64,000 bases of DNA from positions 304,001-368,000 of the forward strand of contig NW_024735312.1 of NCBI RefSeq assembly GCF_018991925.1, given 5' to 3'. Origin of the DNA: Homarus americanus. Lineage: Eukaryota > Arthropoda > Malacostraca > Decapoda > Nephropidae. The notes beneath the pieces were generated by a model. The model was not told where the DNA came from. It ran no database searches and saw nothing but the letters and a program-made list of their open reading frames with translations. Both the position numbers and the translations under genes were made by a program. Positions within the stretch are counted from its first letter, which is position 1; every line of letters begins with the position of its first letter. Positions 53,030 to 64,000 of this stretch are shown here, piece after piece.

Positions 53030-53530
53030 GTCTCACTTTTTTTTAAAACAAATATATTGGACTGGTGCAAAATTCCAACTATTGTTTATTTGTTTCCTTA
53101 ATTGGAATTCAGTAGGTCTTAAACTGTAAAAACCTATTACAAAGTTACTAATACATGTACAAGTATATTGGATTACCCTTTCAAGCTATGGTTAGGTGCC
53201 CTTTTGTGTGTGGGCTACCCTGTGTTGAGAAACTCTTGAAGCTACCCCTTTATCAGGTAATAATACTGGATTAACCTCTTTATAAGACAATGATCAAAGA
53301 TTTATGTAGCTAGTTATTGGGTACTTCAAATGTACAGTTCCACACAAAATTCCCTGGAAACTTGGCAGTATCTGGCATGTAAGTACTTAGGATCATTAGG
53401 TGAAGAGGATTGGAACTTTAACATATTTTCTGAGATTTTTCTTTTTATTAATGTGGGTTTTTTTTGTGGTCCTGACATAATATGTGATGAAGAGCAGCAT
53501 TATTAGATATACAGTAAAGTAAACCAATCA
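53030..53530. other. AT-rich DNA, no gene seen
   Basis: No repeat or exon was recognised. Confidence 0.4.
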
Positions 53531-53534
53531 TACA

Positions 53535-53798
53535 AGGGGTGATCAAAAAGTTCGGTGAAGTACCCCCTACCAAAGAATGAGTGAACAGTGGTTAGGCCTG
53601 TTGGTGGGGCTTACATCATCCACCCTCCTATACTATTTCCACACTAACCTGGCTCGTAAGTCACGCATTTCATCTAAAGCTACAAATAGCTGATTGGTTC
53701 ATAGAAAATGTTCATGAAGCTGTCCATTTATTCACACAAAACATGTTCACAATTGGTAAGCAGACCTGTTATTACCTAAAATAATGTTAAATATCTGG
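53535..53798 (+). mobile_element. Mariner-like terminal arm, copy 1
   Basis: It starts GGGGTGATCAAAAAGTTCGG, which resembles mariner-family ends, and continues to aaatatctgg. It is repeated in inverted orientation at 56450-56616 plus 58230-58262. Shared blocks include GGTAAGCAGACCT and GAATGAGTGAA.AGTGGTTAG. Confidence 0.6.
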
Positions 53799-53866
53799 AC
53801 TATCAAAATTCAAATGATTTCAAGGCATTAGCACTTAAGAGAGGATGTTAGAATTTTTTAATATTC

Positions 53867-54528
53867 ATCATAAAAGGTTGAAGTCAAAGAAGAAATTCTC
53901 TTTCGAATGAAGTCTTTTCATTATTTCTTTTTTGTTCCAAAATACTCAAGGGAACAGCCACTGGACTTGATGGCCACATCGACGACAGTCTGGCAGTTCA
54001 GCTGGACACTTGACGTGTACTGCCAGATTTTCGTTCATTTACACCAAATTTTTTGATACTTGATAACAGAGGATGAAAATGTTAAAACCTCTACATCGGT
54101 TCTTAATAATTCAAAGCATATATTACTACAGTACTTAAATCTTGTCACTATGCAGCATTTAGGATGGGGAGATGTCAAGTTAGTGGATAAAAATATTTAA
54201 TAATCTCCTCATGGGTGTGAGAAATGTTTTTGTTGGTTAAGTACCACAGTGCTGACATCTGTTGACATTGTTGAGTTGACATGGAGATAAGCGAAATTCC
54301 CACCAAGAACAGTGGCTGCTCTCCTGAGCGCTTAATCCCCTCCCGGGCTGTGCACATTTATATTGAGTTTTATTAGTTATATAAATAATTTGGGATATAT
54401 CCAGCCATGCAAATTGTGGTAAATTACCTATTGTGCTGTGTGTTAGCTTTAAGTTTGGTACAAAAAATAAATAATGAAAAGACTTCATTCGAAAGAGAAT
54501 TTCTTCTTTGACTTCAACCTTTTATGAT
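53867..54528. mobile_element. MITE with about 75-bp terminal inverted repeats
   Basis: The arms 53867-53942 and 54455-54528 are nearly perfect inverted copies (ATCATAAAAGGTTGAAGTC...CTTTTCATTATT). No coding capacity and no clear target duplication were seen; TAATAT occurs just outside both ends. Confidence 0.7.
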
Positions 54529-54869
54529 ACAGTAATATCTCCAAAAATTTCCGGCTTTAGGAAAAAAAATCCGAGATTGAAAATCGAGGGAATTTTCTGA
54601 AAATGTCTTTCATCAGGTCAGGTTAGTAACGTGACCCAATATTCTCCCACCCAACCTTCATCACAAGTGTTAAAACATGATTAGTTATGTATTACAGTCA
54701 ATTGAGTGAAGTGTTTGCCTATTCTAAGCTAAAGATGACAGGATCTGCTGGAGTATAATGTATACAGTACACAAGAACACTTGCCAACGGTGTATAACAT
54801 ACTGTAGACTTGACCAATACCCCAAGCGACTAACGAGCTGATCAGTGGTGAAGAGGATAAAAGTAACAC

Positions 54870-55005
54870 AGCTCTATTCACGCCCATATCATATTGAGCT
54901 TTTTTTTTTATTTAACCAAGCTTCTAGATAAAGTATTCAGGATTATTTTGATAAAAAAATAGTGTGTAACGAAATTAGAACTGATTTTACTGACTCCAGT
55001 ATCAA
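54870..55005 (+). repeat. Diverged direct repeat, copy 1
   Basis: Shares the order taacacagct...cgcccatatc...atttaaccaa..tt.tagataaa..attc.ggatta with 55995-56140. Confidence 0.55.
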
Positions 55006-55224
55006 CATTTCTTAATTATTATTTTTTTGGTATAAAAGAATGGAATTCCCATCACTATATCATATAGAAATATTTGTTTAAGGATATGTTATTGGAAACG
55101 TTTCATAGAGAATTTATTAAGGATCATTATGGTATAAAATTCATCTCCGTATCACAATTAGACACACTTGAGTGAGAAAGAGGGGGGCTGACCACGCAAC
55201 CCTACCCTCAAAAGGTTCGCTTCC

Positions 55225-55640
55225 GTCAACACACACCAACACCACACACACATACACCCTACATCACACCCTCCAACACACCCTCCAACAACCACCCACA
55301 CACACCCTCCAACAACCACCCACACACACCCTCCAACAACCACCCCACACACCCTCCAACAACCACCCCCACACACCCTCCAACAACCACCCCACACACC
55401 CTCCAACAACCACCCCCACACACCTCCAACAACCACCCACACACACCCTCCAACTAGCACCCCACACACCCTCCAACAACCACCCACACACCCTCCAACA
55501 ACCACACACACACATCAACACACACACATTCCAACAGCCACCCACACACACCCTCCAACAACCACCCACACACACCCTCCAACAACCACACACACACACA
55601 CACCAACACACACACATTCCAACACCACCCACACACCCCC
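55225..55640. repeat. 24-bp CA-rich minisatellite, about 17 copies
   Basis: The unit contains ccctccaacaaccacccaca and caca. The length is divisible by three, so frames are open on both strands. Confidence 0.95.
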
Positions 55641-55740
55641 AGCAAGGGAATTAAGACATCTGCGTATGTGTGACTGCATGATAGCTAGGCAACACTCATT
55701 TCCACTCCTCTCTCTATTTACCCACACATTTCTGCTTTCT

Positions 55741-55994
55741 CACTCCATATTTTAAAATATTATGTCACGTAATGTTGAAGGGATACAACTTAGCTCATTT
55801 TGCTTATATCTGTACTTACCACAATCTTCCTATAAACTTTAGGTTTCGTGTTTATTCAAGACAACTTCAGGTCATGAGACCCATTAATCCTCCACCCAAG
55901 AAAGGGTAACCTGACATTCCATCAGGTCAGTTACACGAGACCCACTAATCCCCTACAGCTCCATGTGAATGGAAAATAACTGTCTTTGCTGTAA
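55741..55994. other. No gene seen
   Basis: Short unique stretch between the 24-bp array and a direct-repeat copy. Confidence 0.4.
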
Positions 55995-56140
55995 CACACA
56001 GCTTCATTCTTGCCCATATCCCATAGATTTTAAAGTTTTAAATATATTTATTTAACCAAACTTTTAAATAAACTATTCTGGATTATTATACAGGAAGTAA
56101 AGAAATGAAGTTTCTAAAACTGTATTTACGGATTTCAGTA
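55995..56140 (+). repeat. Diverged direct repeat, copy 2
   Basis: See copy 1 at 54870-55005. Both end in gactccag / gatttcag-like text. Confidence 0.55.
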
Positions 56141-56616
56141 GTTTAGATTCAAGGAAAACATCTCCAGCACCCAGAAACATTCTGGGGAAGTGGGCTAGTG
56201 TGCATCTGTGCAAGAGGTCTAGTTTAGATTCTCGGAAACTCCTCCCAGTAACCGGAAAAGGTTCTGGGCATAAGGAATTTTTCCGGGTTGAGAAAGTCGT
56301 CTTGTTACTAGGAAATCTCTCATCCCCAGAAGTGCTCTGCACCAATTGTACCGACTAATGGGAATATCACTGTACAATACTGTATTTAATTTTTTTCTAA
56401 CATCCACTCTGAAGTGCTCATGCCTTGAATTCATTTTATTTTTGATATTCCAGATATTTAACTTTATTTTAGAGAATAATAGGTCTGCTTACCAGTTATG
56501 AACTTTTTCAGTTTGAGCAAATGGGCAGCAACATGAACATTTTCTTAGAACCAATCGGCTATTTTTATAGAAGAGGGGTGTGGGTTACGGGCCAGGTTAG
56601 CAATGAAATACTATAG

Positions 56617-56990
56617 TTTCCACCAGACATCATTACATTATGAGCTAGTGTGTCATGGCATGGCTTTGAATGAAGATGTGTCTGCAACATCTGGTGCATT
56701 TGTAGAAATTTTATAGTTTGAATAATGGTCAAACATTAAATTTTGCTTTATGCATGACAAATTAACAACAGAAATACACAACATGATTGTAATGGTTTAT
56801 GCAGATGAAGTTGTGAGCAAGAAGACTGTTTTCAAGTGATTTCAGCACTTTTGGGAAGTAAATGAGTCACTACAAGTGGAGACAAAAAGTGGTCTTCTTA
56901 CTCACAGCTTCATCTCCATAAACCAGTAAGGCATGTTGTGTGTTTCTGTTGGCATTTTGCCAAACTTAAAGCAAAATTTCATGTTAGAAT
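56617..56990 (+). pseudogene. Mariner transposase N-terminal remnant
   Basis: Read in one frame, about 56733-56930 gives NIKFCFMHDKLTTEIHNMIV followed by MVYADEVVSKKTVFK, a TGA stop where mariner proteins usually have Trp, and then FQHFWEVNESLQVETKSG. This is the helix-turn-helix region of mariner/Mos1-type transposases (pattern ...Y.DE..S...VF.W...F.EG..S.ED..RSGRP). The rest of the transposase, including the catalytic DDD domain, is absent. The sequence resumes right of the hAT insertion at 58120. Confidence 0.65.
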
Positions 56991-57116
56991 CACTAGCGTA
57001 GCTAGGGGGGGGCGGGGGGGGGGGCGGTCCGCCCCGGGCGGCACTTTTGGGGGGCGGCACTTTTGGGTCTGCTCATCACCCATATCTGCAGCTACTGGAG
57101 ACGTTAATCCATCCCT

Positions 57117-57724
57117 TTGTATCGGCGTCGACCCAAAAAGAAGAAACATATGTTTGGTGAAGGATCACGAGATGCTGAATTGCCATACGACATTGAATTG
57201 AGGAGAGAAATGTTTTCTTCGCTGGACAGAGTGATCCAAGAAATAACTTTGAGATTTCAACAGCTTCATGAACTTGCTGAGAAATATGCCTTTCTTACCC
57301 CATTGAATCTTTTGGATGATAAATATGAGTGTCAAATAGATCACGATCACGACGACATTGATAAAGAGGAGTTCCTCGTTGAGAGAAAAAGACTTCAGCA
57401 TTTTGTTGCTGTTGCTGCTATAACTATTAAAGACAGAATACAGACGTGGAAAGAAGGCCCCCTTGAACTTTTGCAGTTCCAAATATAGTAATAATGCTGA
57501 GGATTTTCCTCACAATTGCTGTTAGTGTTGCTACCTGTGAGAGAAGTTTTTCGAAACTAAAACTGATCAAGAATTACTTAAGATCTACTATGAGCACCTT
57601 GCGGTTGAGAAATCTTGCCATACTGTCTATAGAGCGACAATTGACAGATGAAATAGTTTTTGACAATGTCATTGAAGAATTTGCCAACAAAAAACAAGAA
57701 AAGTTACTTTGTAGAAAGTTGTAG
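57117..57724 (+). pseudogene. hAT transposase C-terminal half, frameshifted
   Basis: The first frame (57117-57488) contains RRPKKKKHMFGEGSRDAELP and later RREMFSSLDRVIQEITLRFQ, with HELAEKYAFLTP. The second frame, about 57474-57724, contains AVPNIVIMLRIFLTIAVSVA followed by TCERSFSKLKLIKNYLRS and LRNLAILSIE, the hAT C-terminal dimerisation region of ZMYM1/hAT-C-type transposases. One frame change lies between about 57465 and 57490. The BED zinc finger, the first catalytic Asp region and most of the RNase-H fold are missing, so the copy cannot make a transposase. Confidence 0.85.
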
Positions 57725-57911
57725 TTTTCATTTCAGAAATAAAGATGGGCCTAATTTTTTACACTTTTTTACCTTTTTCCCTATCCTATATGTCGGTTTT
57801 GCTTTTTGTTTAACTGTTACTTATAAAGTTTAAGTATGTTTGGTGTGTATTTAAAGCATACTATATTTGAGTATGTGAAAGTACAGTAATATTATAATGG
57901 TACACAAACTA

Positions 57912-58042
<131 letters not shown>

Positions 58043-58552
58043 TCACTGTGCAATATGTATTTTTTATGGGGGCACGGGGGGGGCCGCCCCGGGCGGCACA
58101 CACTCTAGCTACGCCACTGGTTAGAATGTTGTTTAAACTGCACCATTTGTACAACTGCGTAAGATGCCACAGACACTTCCTGGTTCAAAGCAATGCCACG
58201 GCACAGTAGCTCATAAGGTAATGGTGGTTGTTGGCCTAACCACTATTCACTCATTCCTTGGTTCAAGGAATGTGTTAAATATCTTCCATATTTTATAATT
58301 TATTGCCTCCAGTGTTACATAAATAACAAATATTATATTCATACCTTGTACAGGCTCATGTAAATGCTGTAGCTACAACAAGCAATGAAAAAGTTTGAAA
58401 ATGGAAATATTTACAGTATTGAGCACAGTAGTTAAATCATGAGAGGTTGTCATGCTGTTGAACAGTAATGGAATGGAATTATGGAAGGCATTTTAGGACC
58501 AAAAAGTCATGAATTTTACCATCATTCTCATGAATACAAAAAAAATCATTTA

Positions 58553-59137
58553 CAGTCAACCCTCGCTTTACGCGATCCCACATTACGCGTTTCCACGTTT
58601 ATGCGGTACCCTGCCGAAACCGGAATGCTCACTTTCCGCGGTGCGTGTACCCCTTTACGCGGAGAGCGGCGCGAGCAGGGTGCGCACAAGGTCGCCCAGT
58701 CATCAAAACATTACCGAGTTCTTCACTCGCCACCCACCACAGCCGGCCCAAGTCACTGATAGTGATAATGATAGTGAGGATATGGACTTATATGGACTTT
58801 GAGGGGTTTGACAAAGAGGCCCTGCAAGCCTCTTTGGAGGATAGTGATACAACTGATGCAAGTGATACAGGTGAGGGCCAATAATCTGCCCTCTGCCTCG
58901 GAACCAACCCCCCATCCCCGTGTGCCCAGCCATCTTTTCTACTAATGTAAGTGTTAAAAAACCTAATATTATTGATATTTCTCTTAATTATTAATTGTGT
59001 GTGCATACCATCATAAAATTAAGAAGTTATTTTTACTACAACGTAGGTATTGTGTCTGAAAAAGTGGAGATTGGGCGTTTCTCACTTTACGCGGGCCGCC
59101 GTGGGTTGAATTAACCGCGTAAAGTGAGGGTTCACTG
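58553..59137. mobile_element. Tigger/pogo-type MITE
   Basis: The ends CAGTCAACCCTCGCTTTACG and CGTAAAGTGAGGGTTCACTG are inverted, with TA on each side (58551-58552 and 59138-59139). This is the pogo/Tigger signature. The inside keeps a short piece reading DSDNDSEDMDLYG, like the acidic C-terminus of Tigger transposases, followed by stops. A second CpG-rich block (ttacgcgggccgccgtgg) borders the right end. Confidence 0.8.
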
Positions 59138-59294
59138 TATATTGTTAAAGTTGCTTTGTCTCTTTGGATCAATATACTGTATAGGTATTTGGAGATTTTG
59201 GTAAGGTTAGGGCTTGTAAATTTCAATTATAAAAGCTATAATTACCTGTATTGGTTGTTATCAATTCATAAATATAATTTTTTCTCATAAGCAG

Positions 59295-59422
59295 GAGCCT
59301 CCAGCCACCTGGTGACCAGCAGTATGAACCTTACCAACAGTTCAGACCTTGCTGGTAGTGACCACAATCAGTACAAGATGGAGGCCAATACAACTTTACC
59401 CTCAGATATGATGTATTACCAG
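59295..59422 (+). CDS. cnc: cnc exon, sequon-rich NST-like segment
   Basis: This 128-nt exon lies between a pyrimidine-rich acceptor (tttctcataagcag, ending 59294) and the donor CAG|gtactg (59423). The first two bases complete a Gly codon with the G left over from the 37700 donor. It then reads 42 codons from ASSHLV to MMYYQ, with the sequons NLT, NSS and NTT and a Ser/Thr/Asn-rich, low-charge composition. The exon is open only in this frame with both neighbours in phase. In NFE2L1 the NST domain is N-glycosylated in the ER lumen and later has its Asn residues converted to Asp by a peptide:N-glycanase; that role is family knowledge and is inferred here. The intron before it is about 21.6 kb long and filled with minisatellites and transposons. 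The exon itself shows no disruption. Confidence 0.65.
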
Positions 59423-60261
59423 GTACTGTTCATTTAATTTATCTTTGTTTGTAATACTTTTTGTCCAATGTCAACTTGTTGGTTAATCAAACTGGGGAAT
59501 ATCAGCTTTGAGACCATCTTTGCACTCAACAATATGTACCTGACTGTACAGTATATGCTTCTTTCATCTTCAGTATCTTTCTTCTGTACTGTATAGTCAA
59601 ATACAGTATATAAAGAACGTATATTCAGTAGTGTACACATGAGGTGTTACTAATTGATCAGAGTAGAGGTATTACTCAATGTTAAATTGCTTAAGGAAGT
59701 AGCAACAAATGTACAGTACGTATATTGTTTATTGTGGAGGGAAAACTCATTTATTCTATACGTATCTGTAGCAGACTGGCTAGAAGATTTTGAAGTACCT
59801 GTACTGTACAGTATAGAGAAGAAGAAGAATGTGAATAGAAGATCAACATGGCATTGCTTTAAGAATAAAAATGGTTTATATTTTGAAAAAAATATAGAAA
59901 AAAAAACAGTACAGTACTGTATACTGTATAGTACTACAGGGTATAGGTTTATAAAGCTGGAAGGAAAATTGGTTAAAAGAAAAATTGAGATAATGTACAG
60001 GTACTGTATTTGATATTCTCAATGTGTTATCAATCGTTACTGTACTGTTAGTTTTCATCTACAGTAGTTTATAATTACAGTGCAGAGGTTAGGAGTATAA
60101 TACAATATGTACTTAGTTTGAATATATTGGACATCATTTTTTTTTTCAATGTTGATTTAAATACTGTATACAGAGTCCAAAATTTGGTGGACCAAATGAG
60201 TATTTAAGTGACTCTTTTTCCCTTTGGAAAGGAATATTAGCATATGGGGTTAATATTTCAG
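59423..60261. other. cnc intron rich in TACAGTA/TACTGTA
   Basis: Repeated words acagtactgta, tgtacagtat and their complements; no exon besides those listed. Confidence 0.5.
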
Positions 60262-60333
60262 AACAGCAGCATAGAAGATTTTCAAGTAAATGACACTGTG
60301 GACAGGCTCATATCTGATGTACTGGCTGCAGAG
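60262..60333 (+). CDS. cnc: cnc exon, 24 codons with two sequons
   Basis: The acceptor is ttaatatttcag (ending 60261) and the donor is GAG|gtagta (60334). The 72 nt are 24 whole codons, reading NSSIEDFQVNDTVDRLISDV and then LAAE. It starts and ends in phase 0, matching the phase-0 end of the 59422 exon and the phase-0 start of the 62734 exon. It adds the sequons NSS and NDT. The frame stays open beyond the donor as far as 60468, with a protein-like stretch (VEEEEGPLPVLLSSSS). A longer exon is therefore possible, but the next plausible donor (CATG|gtgtgt, 60443) would leave phase 1 and break the join to the next exon. It may be a cassette exon, since removing it keeps the frame. Confidence 0.5.
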
Positions 60334-60766
60334 GTAGTACTGTACAGTGTGATGCTAGTGGAGGAGGAGGAAGGCCCTCTGCCTGTACTTTTATCAAGTA
60401 GCTCAACTCCTTTGCCCATAGACCCTTACATGTTATTGCATGGTGTGTACAGTACTGTACTACAGTAGTACAGATATTAAATTGCACAGTGGTAATGTAT
60501 TGCAAAAGTCTGCCCTTATGACAGCTACTAATAATTCCACATCATAATGCACTACGTATTCATGTTTGTAGAATTTAATACTTTTGCATTTGTGTGTATT
60601 CCTGTATGAGCCTACTAATTACAAATGTATGTACCTGTACTGTTAAGTACAGTGCCTGTACTTATGATGTTTCCAGGTACAACAGTATTTATTTTCTTTT
60701 TTTTATGGAGATTACCCCACCCAGGCACAGGTCACTGACCCACATCGCGGCCTAGGGAGCGAAAAT

Positions 60767-60798
<32 letters not shown>

Positions 60799-62733
60799 GA
60801 ACCATAAAGAAATACAAAATGAAAAAAAATCAAAAGTGAGAAACAATATACAGGTATGTATGTTGTGTTGTCAATATTAAGTGAAACAATTGAGACCCTG
60901 CAATTATGTGTAAATGAGGCAGAAAGTCAGATCAGCTACCTGGGACTTGGTCACAATTTTTGTGATGCCATGTGGCAGCAGGGTCTACCATAGACAACAC
61001 ATTATGCTTCCAATATCTTCCCAGGCGGTAGTACCTCCCTGTTTGGTAGCTGCCTAATACCTACTACCTATGCAGGTTACCCAAGATATAAATGTCACGT
61101 GCAAGAATTGTATGACTTGGAGGTTGACAATACTGTATACTGTATTATTTAATTTCCTGGTGTTTGTCACCGACTTCCATACAGTGTATCTGAAACTAGT
61201 GAATATTGGCTTGTTAAAATTTTGCAAATAATGCATTGATAGATAAGAGAGATCTCCAGTTTGTATTCCTCATTGCTGCTCGTGCAAAGGATAGAGAAAT
61301 ACCTTCCATGCAGAAAAATTGTGTGCCTACTAAACTTGTAATTTTCAACAAAATTTAACAAACTTTACACACATGGTGGTCATCAATGTGACGATGCAAA
61401 TACCTGTACAGTACTGTGTATATATATATATACACAGTATATATATATATATATGCATACAGTGTAATGAAGAAAATTATAATAATGAATTGGCAACTCA
61501 ACTATATAACCACAGCTGCCACAAGATTCTCACGTAATATTTTCTTCATTATTTTAGCAAATTTATGAACGTTGGGAAACTTCTCATGATCTAAAATAAT
61601 GATGAATAGTTTATTATTATAAAATTGCACCTTTGGTTTGTTTAATATTTATCCTGACAGTGATACACTGAAAATAGATCCACCAATCACAATAAACATT
61701 ACTGTACATACAGCCTTAGTTTAACAAGTATTGCCACATAAAATTGCGAGTACAAGACCCAGGTTGGGGTCGCTGGATCTTGGGCTGACTGTACATCATA
61801 CAGGACTTAAGACTCATTGTGGTAAAATAAATCTTTTTGGCTTAATTTATATTTGAATACGGAATTCGTGTATTTAGGAATTATGTACACGCTTAAAATA
61901 TTTATTTTACGGAGCAATATGTATTTATTAATCTAATTTATCCAGCAACTAAGCTTGTTGAGAAGCATGTACAGTACAGTACCAGACCTGAAGGTTGGTA
62001 ATGGATTTGCACTTAACAAAATGCCCCCTAACAGCATAATTATACTCTGGCTAAGACACATATGACAGGAGGAGCTGTTATATAAGCTTGTAGCAGTAGG
62101 GTAGAGACTGTTCATGTTCTAACTCGAGTATTAACAGTAAAGTACTGTACGTACTCTATAACTGATTAAGGCTCTCCAACATAAAAGATGATTTATGAGT
62201 ACAGTATGTTTATTTTTATCTACTCTTAAGCATTGTTTATTAGATACAAGTACAGTGTATTGTTGTATAGACATCACAAATAAGTTGTGTTCACATATAT
62301 ATTTCTAGAGGAAGATGCATACTGAAAACCTGATTGTGTATCCTTTACATCTCAGCAGCCCAATAATGTCCCATTTTTCTTTCTACTCTAAGTTTACACT
62401 GTTTGTACTTCAAATTTAGTACTGTAGTATACTGAAACCATTTTCAGGATAAATTATTGTCAGCCATTCGGTGAATTTGTGGTTACATACAGTATTGACA
62501 ACCTCTGATTTGGGAGACATTTAAAATAATACTGTAATACAATGCTGACTACTATATGATAAATAATAAATACTGTAATGCATATATTTTTTAAGATGAT
62601 ATTAGGTAATAGAACGCTTATATGTTTATAGGTATACAACATGTGTCTGTGTATCTTACAATACTTTACTTTTGTCTAAATATTGTTTCCAAATTAAAAA
62701 CCAAAAAAAAAATCATGCATTTTCTTATTGCAG
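60334..62733. other. cnc intron
   Basis: Contains (TAA)n at 60769-60796 and a palindromic TA cluster at 61420-61455 (gtatatatatatatacacag). No exon was recognised. Confidence 0.45.
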
Positions 62734-62830
62734 AACACAACTACAGAAATGAACCAGACAACAGATGGTCTTCTGACATCCATACTCAACGATGAAGCAC
62801 TAGGATTGATGGAGATAGCCATGAATGACT
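62734..62830 (+). CDS. cnc: cnc exon, acidic-hydrophobic activation segment
   Basis: The acceptor is tttcttattgcag (ending 62733) and the donor is GACT|gtgagt (62831). It reads 32 codons: the sequons NTT and NQT, then LLTSILNDEALGLMEIAMND. From memory, human NFE2L1 has LLDEAMLDEISLMDLAIEEG just before its DSGLS degron, directly after its Asn/Ser/Thr region. The position, spacing and pattern of acidic and hydrophobic residues agree, and this is the main reason for the cnc call. The exon ends in phase 1, so the protein continues right of the window, where a degron, CNC box and bZIP would be expected. An unrelated activator with a similar amphipathic helix remains possible. Confidence 0.65.
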
Positions 62831-63489
62831 GTGAGTACAGTACTGTTTTCTGTATTAGTAATACTTGTGAACAGATCCCTGAGATTTCTTATGTATACTG
62901 TAGTCACCTCAAAATAATTAAGACATTCATGCATTTTAAAATCTCTCTCTGGAGTAGTGCTTTTATGACAACACTTCATTTCAAGGAAGAAGTGATATTA
63001 CATGAGGTAGGAAGAGTCAAGTAAATATAATTTTGCTATGTTAAGAGTCAAAAGAACATATACTGTACTGTACTGAACAAGAACTATCATTGGGGAATTG
63101 GTGTTTTTATTTGTCATTAGGTCAGACATAAAGGGGTTTTGTATAATAATGTATAATTGAGTCGTACTGTATATAGTTTAGAGATAATATATTTTTGTAT
63201 ACAGAAATGTGTATATTTGTGGCTCTCTATTGTTAAAAATTAAGATCCTGGACGTAATTCATGCCCAGGAAGTATTAAATAATATCTCAAAATAAATAAA
63301 GCACTGAAATAAGCTCCATATGGACTGTTCATTAATGTACTTCTTTTTTTCTTGAATGCAAATTTATCAGATTCTCTTTTATGCATCATAATTTGTTTAT
63401 AAACACGTGTAAAGTACTGTACAGTTTTAAGATTCATATAAATTTTATTTTAGATGTATAGATAACCAGACTTCTTGTGAAATACAATA
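62831..63489. other. cnc intron start, no further exon seen
   Basis: Begins gtgagtacagtactg. The next exon should start in phase 1 and is not visible before the window end. Confidence 0.45.
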
Positions 63490-63850
63490 CAGTAAACCCT
63501 TGTTATTTGTGGGTTTGTGATTCGCGGTTTCAACTATTTGAGGTAAGCAGATGGTGGCTAGCTTATGAGCCTTTACCCCAGCGCAACGAGTCACCCCATG
63601 CTCCTGCAGCGTCTCCTCTCCCTTTCTTGCATTCAACCATTGCCTTCAACATAGTATCTCTTGTGTTGTGCTCAAAACTTTAGTGTTTCTGCGTGAAATA
63701 GCCCCTAAAAGGCAGAAGTCATTTGAATTACTGTATTAGATAAGTTAAAAGAGGGGGTGAGTGCTGCCGTGGCTGGTCGGTTGTTTGATATAGGTATACA
63801 GTAGTGCACTTAGGTCGTATAAATTGCAATACAGTAAACCGTTGCGCAGG
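63490..63850 (+). mobile_element. Tigger-like terminal fragments
   Basis: CAGTAAACCCTTGTTATTTG preceded by TA occurs at 63490, and CAGTAAACCGTTGCGCAGGG preceded by TA at 63832, in the same orientation. Both resemble Tigger ends. Between them is non-coding sequence ending in the left arm of a palindrome. The second element runs out of the window. Confidence 0.5.
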
Positions 63851-64000
63851 GGTTAGGTTCCAAGGAATGGCGTGAATAGGCAAAACCGCGATTAGCAACT
63901 TATACGTACTACCTTAGTGCACTACTGTATACCTATACCAAACAACCGACCAGCTGCGGCAGCACTCATCCCCTCTTTTAACTTATCTAATAATTCAACT
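63722..64000. repeat. Imperfect palindrome at window end
   Basis: 63722-63815 (containing TAAAAGAGGGGGTGAGTGCT and GGTATACAGTAGTGCACT) is repeated in inverted orientation at about 63900-64000, with few mismatches and an 80-bp centre. It may be the terminal inverted repeats of a short element nested in the Tigger fragment. Confidence 0.65.

Noticed and set aside
60334..60442. Extension of the 60262 cnc exon to the donor at 60443
   Set aside because: It would end in phase 1 and break the frame to the 62734 exon, and it contains the local TACTGTACAG repeat word. Kept only as an alternative.

Overview
The window looks like a piece of a large, repeat-rich arthropod nuclear genome, most likely a decapod crustacean. 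This is an inference. The signs are AT-rich intergenic DNA, very many long microsatellites (TA, CA/GT, GA/CT, CTGT/CTAT), kilobase-scale minisatellites, a LINE reverse-transcriptase fragment, mariner, hAT and Tigger-type transposon remnants, spliceosomal GT..AG exons separated by kilobases, and no bacterial-style gene packing. Almost every long open frame lies in a tandem repeat and is not a gene.

The one cellular gene I can support is on the + strand in the right half. Four exon pieces (about 37402-37700, 59295-59422, 60262-60333, 62734-62830) have good splice sites, and the three junctions between them agree in codon phase. Joined, they encode a segment very rich in N-glycosylation sequons (N-x-S/T) that ends in an acidic/hydrophobic stretch resembling the region before the degron of vertebrate NFE2L1. 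I read this as the NST/activation region of a cap'n'collar (cnc, NFE2L1/NRF-type) bZIP transcription factor. The bZIP exons would lie right of the window and the N-terminal ER-anchor exons to the left. The first piece changes reading frame inside the exon, probably because of an assembly indel. A possible first exon with a TATA box at 22815-23049 and a CpG-rich block at 28340-28690 lie upstream on the same strand but cannot be tied to the gene.

Layout: 0-8.4 kb, intergenic DNA with a 34-bp array (1.2-1.8 kb) and a 32-bp array (7.0-7.75 kb). 8.41-11.28 kb, a transposon-like element with roughly 500-bp terminal inverted repeats and a TTA duplication, carrying a decayed minus-strand gene with PIN-like acidic motifs and a C-terminal Cys-rich CXC motif. 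11.6-12.85 kb, a 25-bp array. 15.67-17.05 kb, a 33-bp GGT-rich array. 18.65-19.72 kb, a polypyrimidine tract. 19.75-20.05 kb, CTRT repeats. 20.56-21.55 kb, a 32-bp AT-rich array. 22.8-23.05 kb, the candidate first exon. 24.1-24.6 kb, a LINE fragment running into (TA)n. 25-37 kb, intergenic or intronic DNA with microsatellites and short minisatellites. 37.4-37.7 kb, the first cnc piece. 38.07-47.9 kb, three abutting arrays with 20-, 23- and 62-bp units, the last about 7.7 kb long. 48-52 kb, low-copy DNA. 52.03-53.03 kb, a 30-bp array rich in the AP-1/NF-E2 core TGACTCA, interrupted by a hAT-like MITE. 53.5-58.3 kb, a nest of transposons. 58.55-59.14 kb, a Tigger-type MITE. 59.3-62.8 kb, three cnc exons. 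63.49-64.0 kb, Tigger-type ends and a palindrome.

Ragged unit lengths in nearly all minisatellites suggest either real decay or residual single-base indels from assembly, so any frameshift here should be checked against reads.
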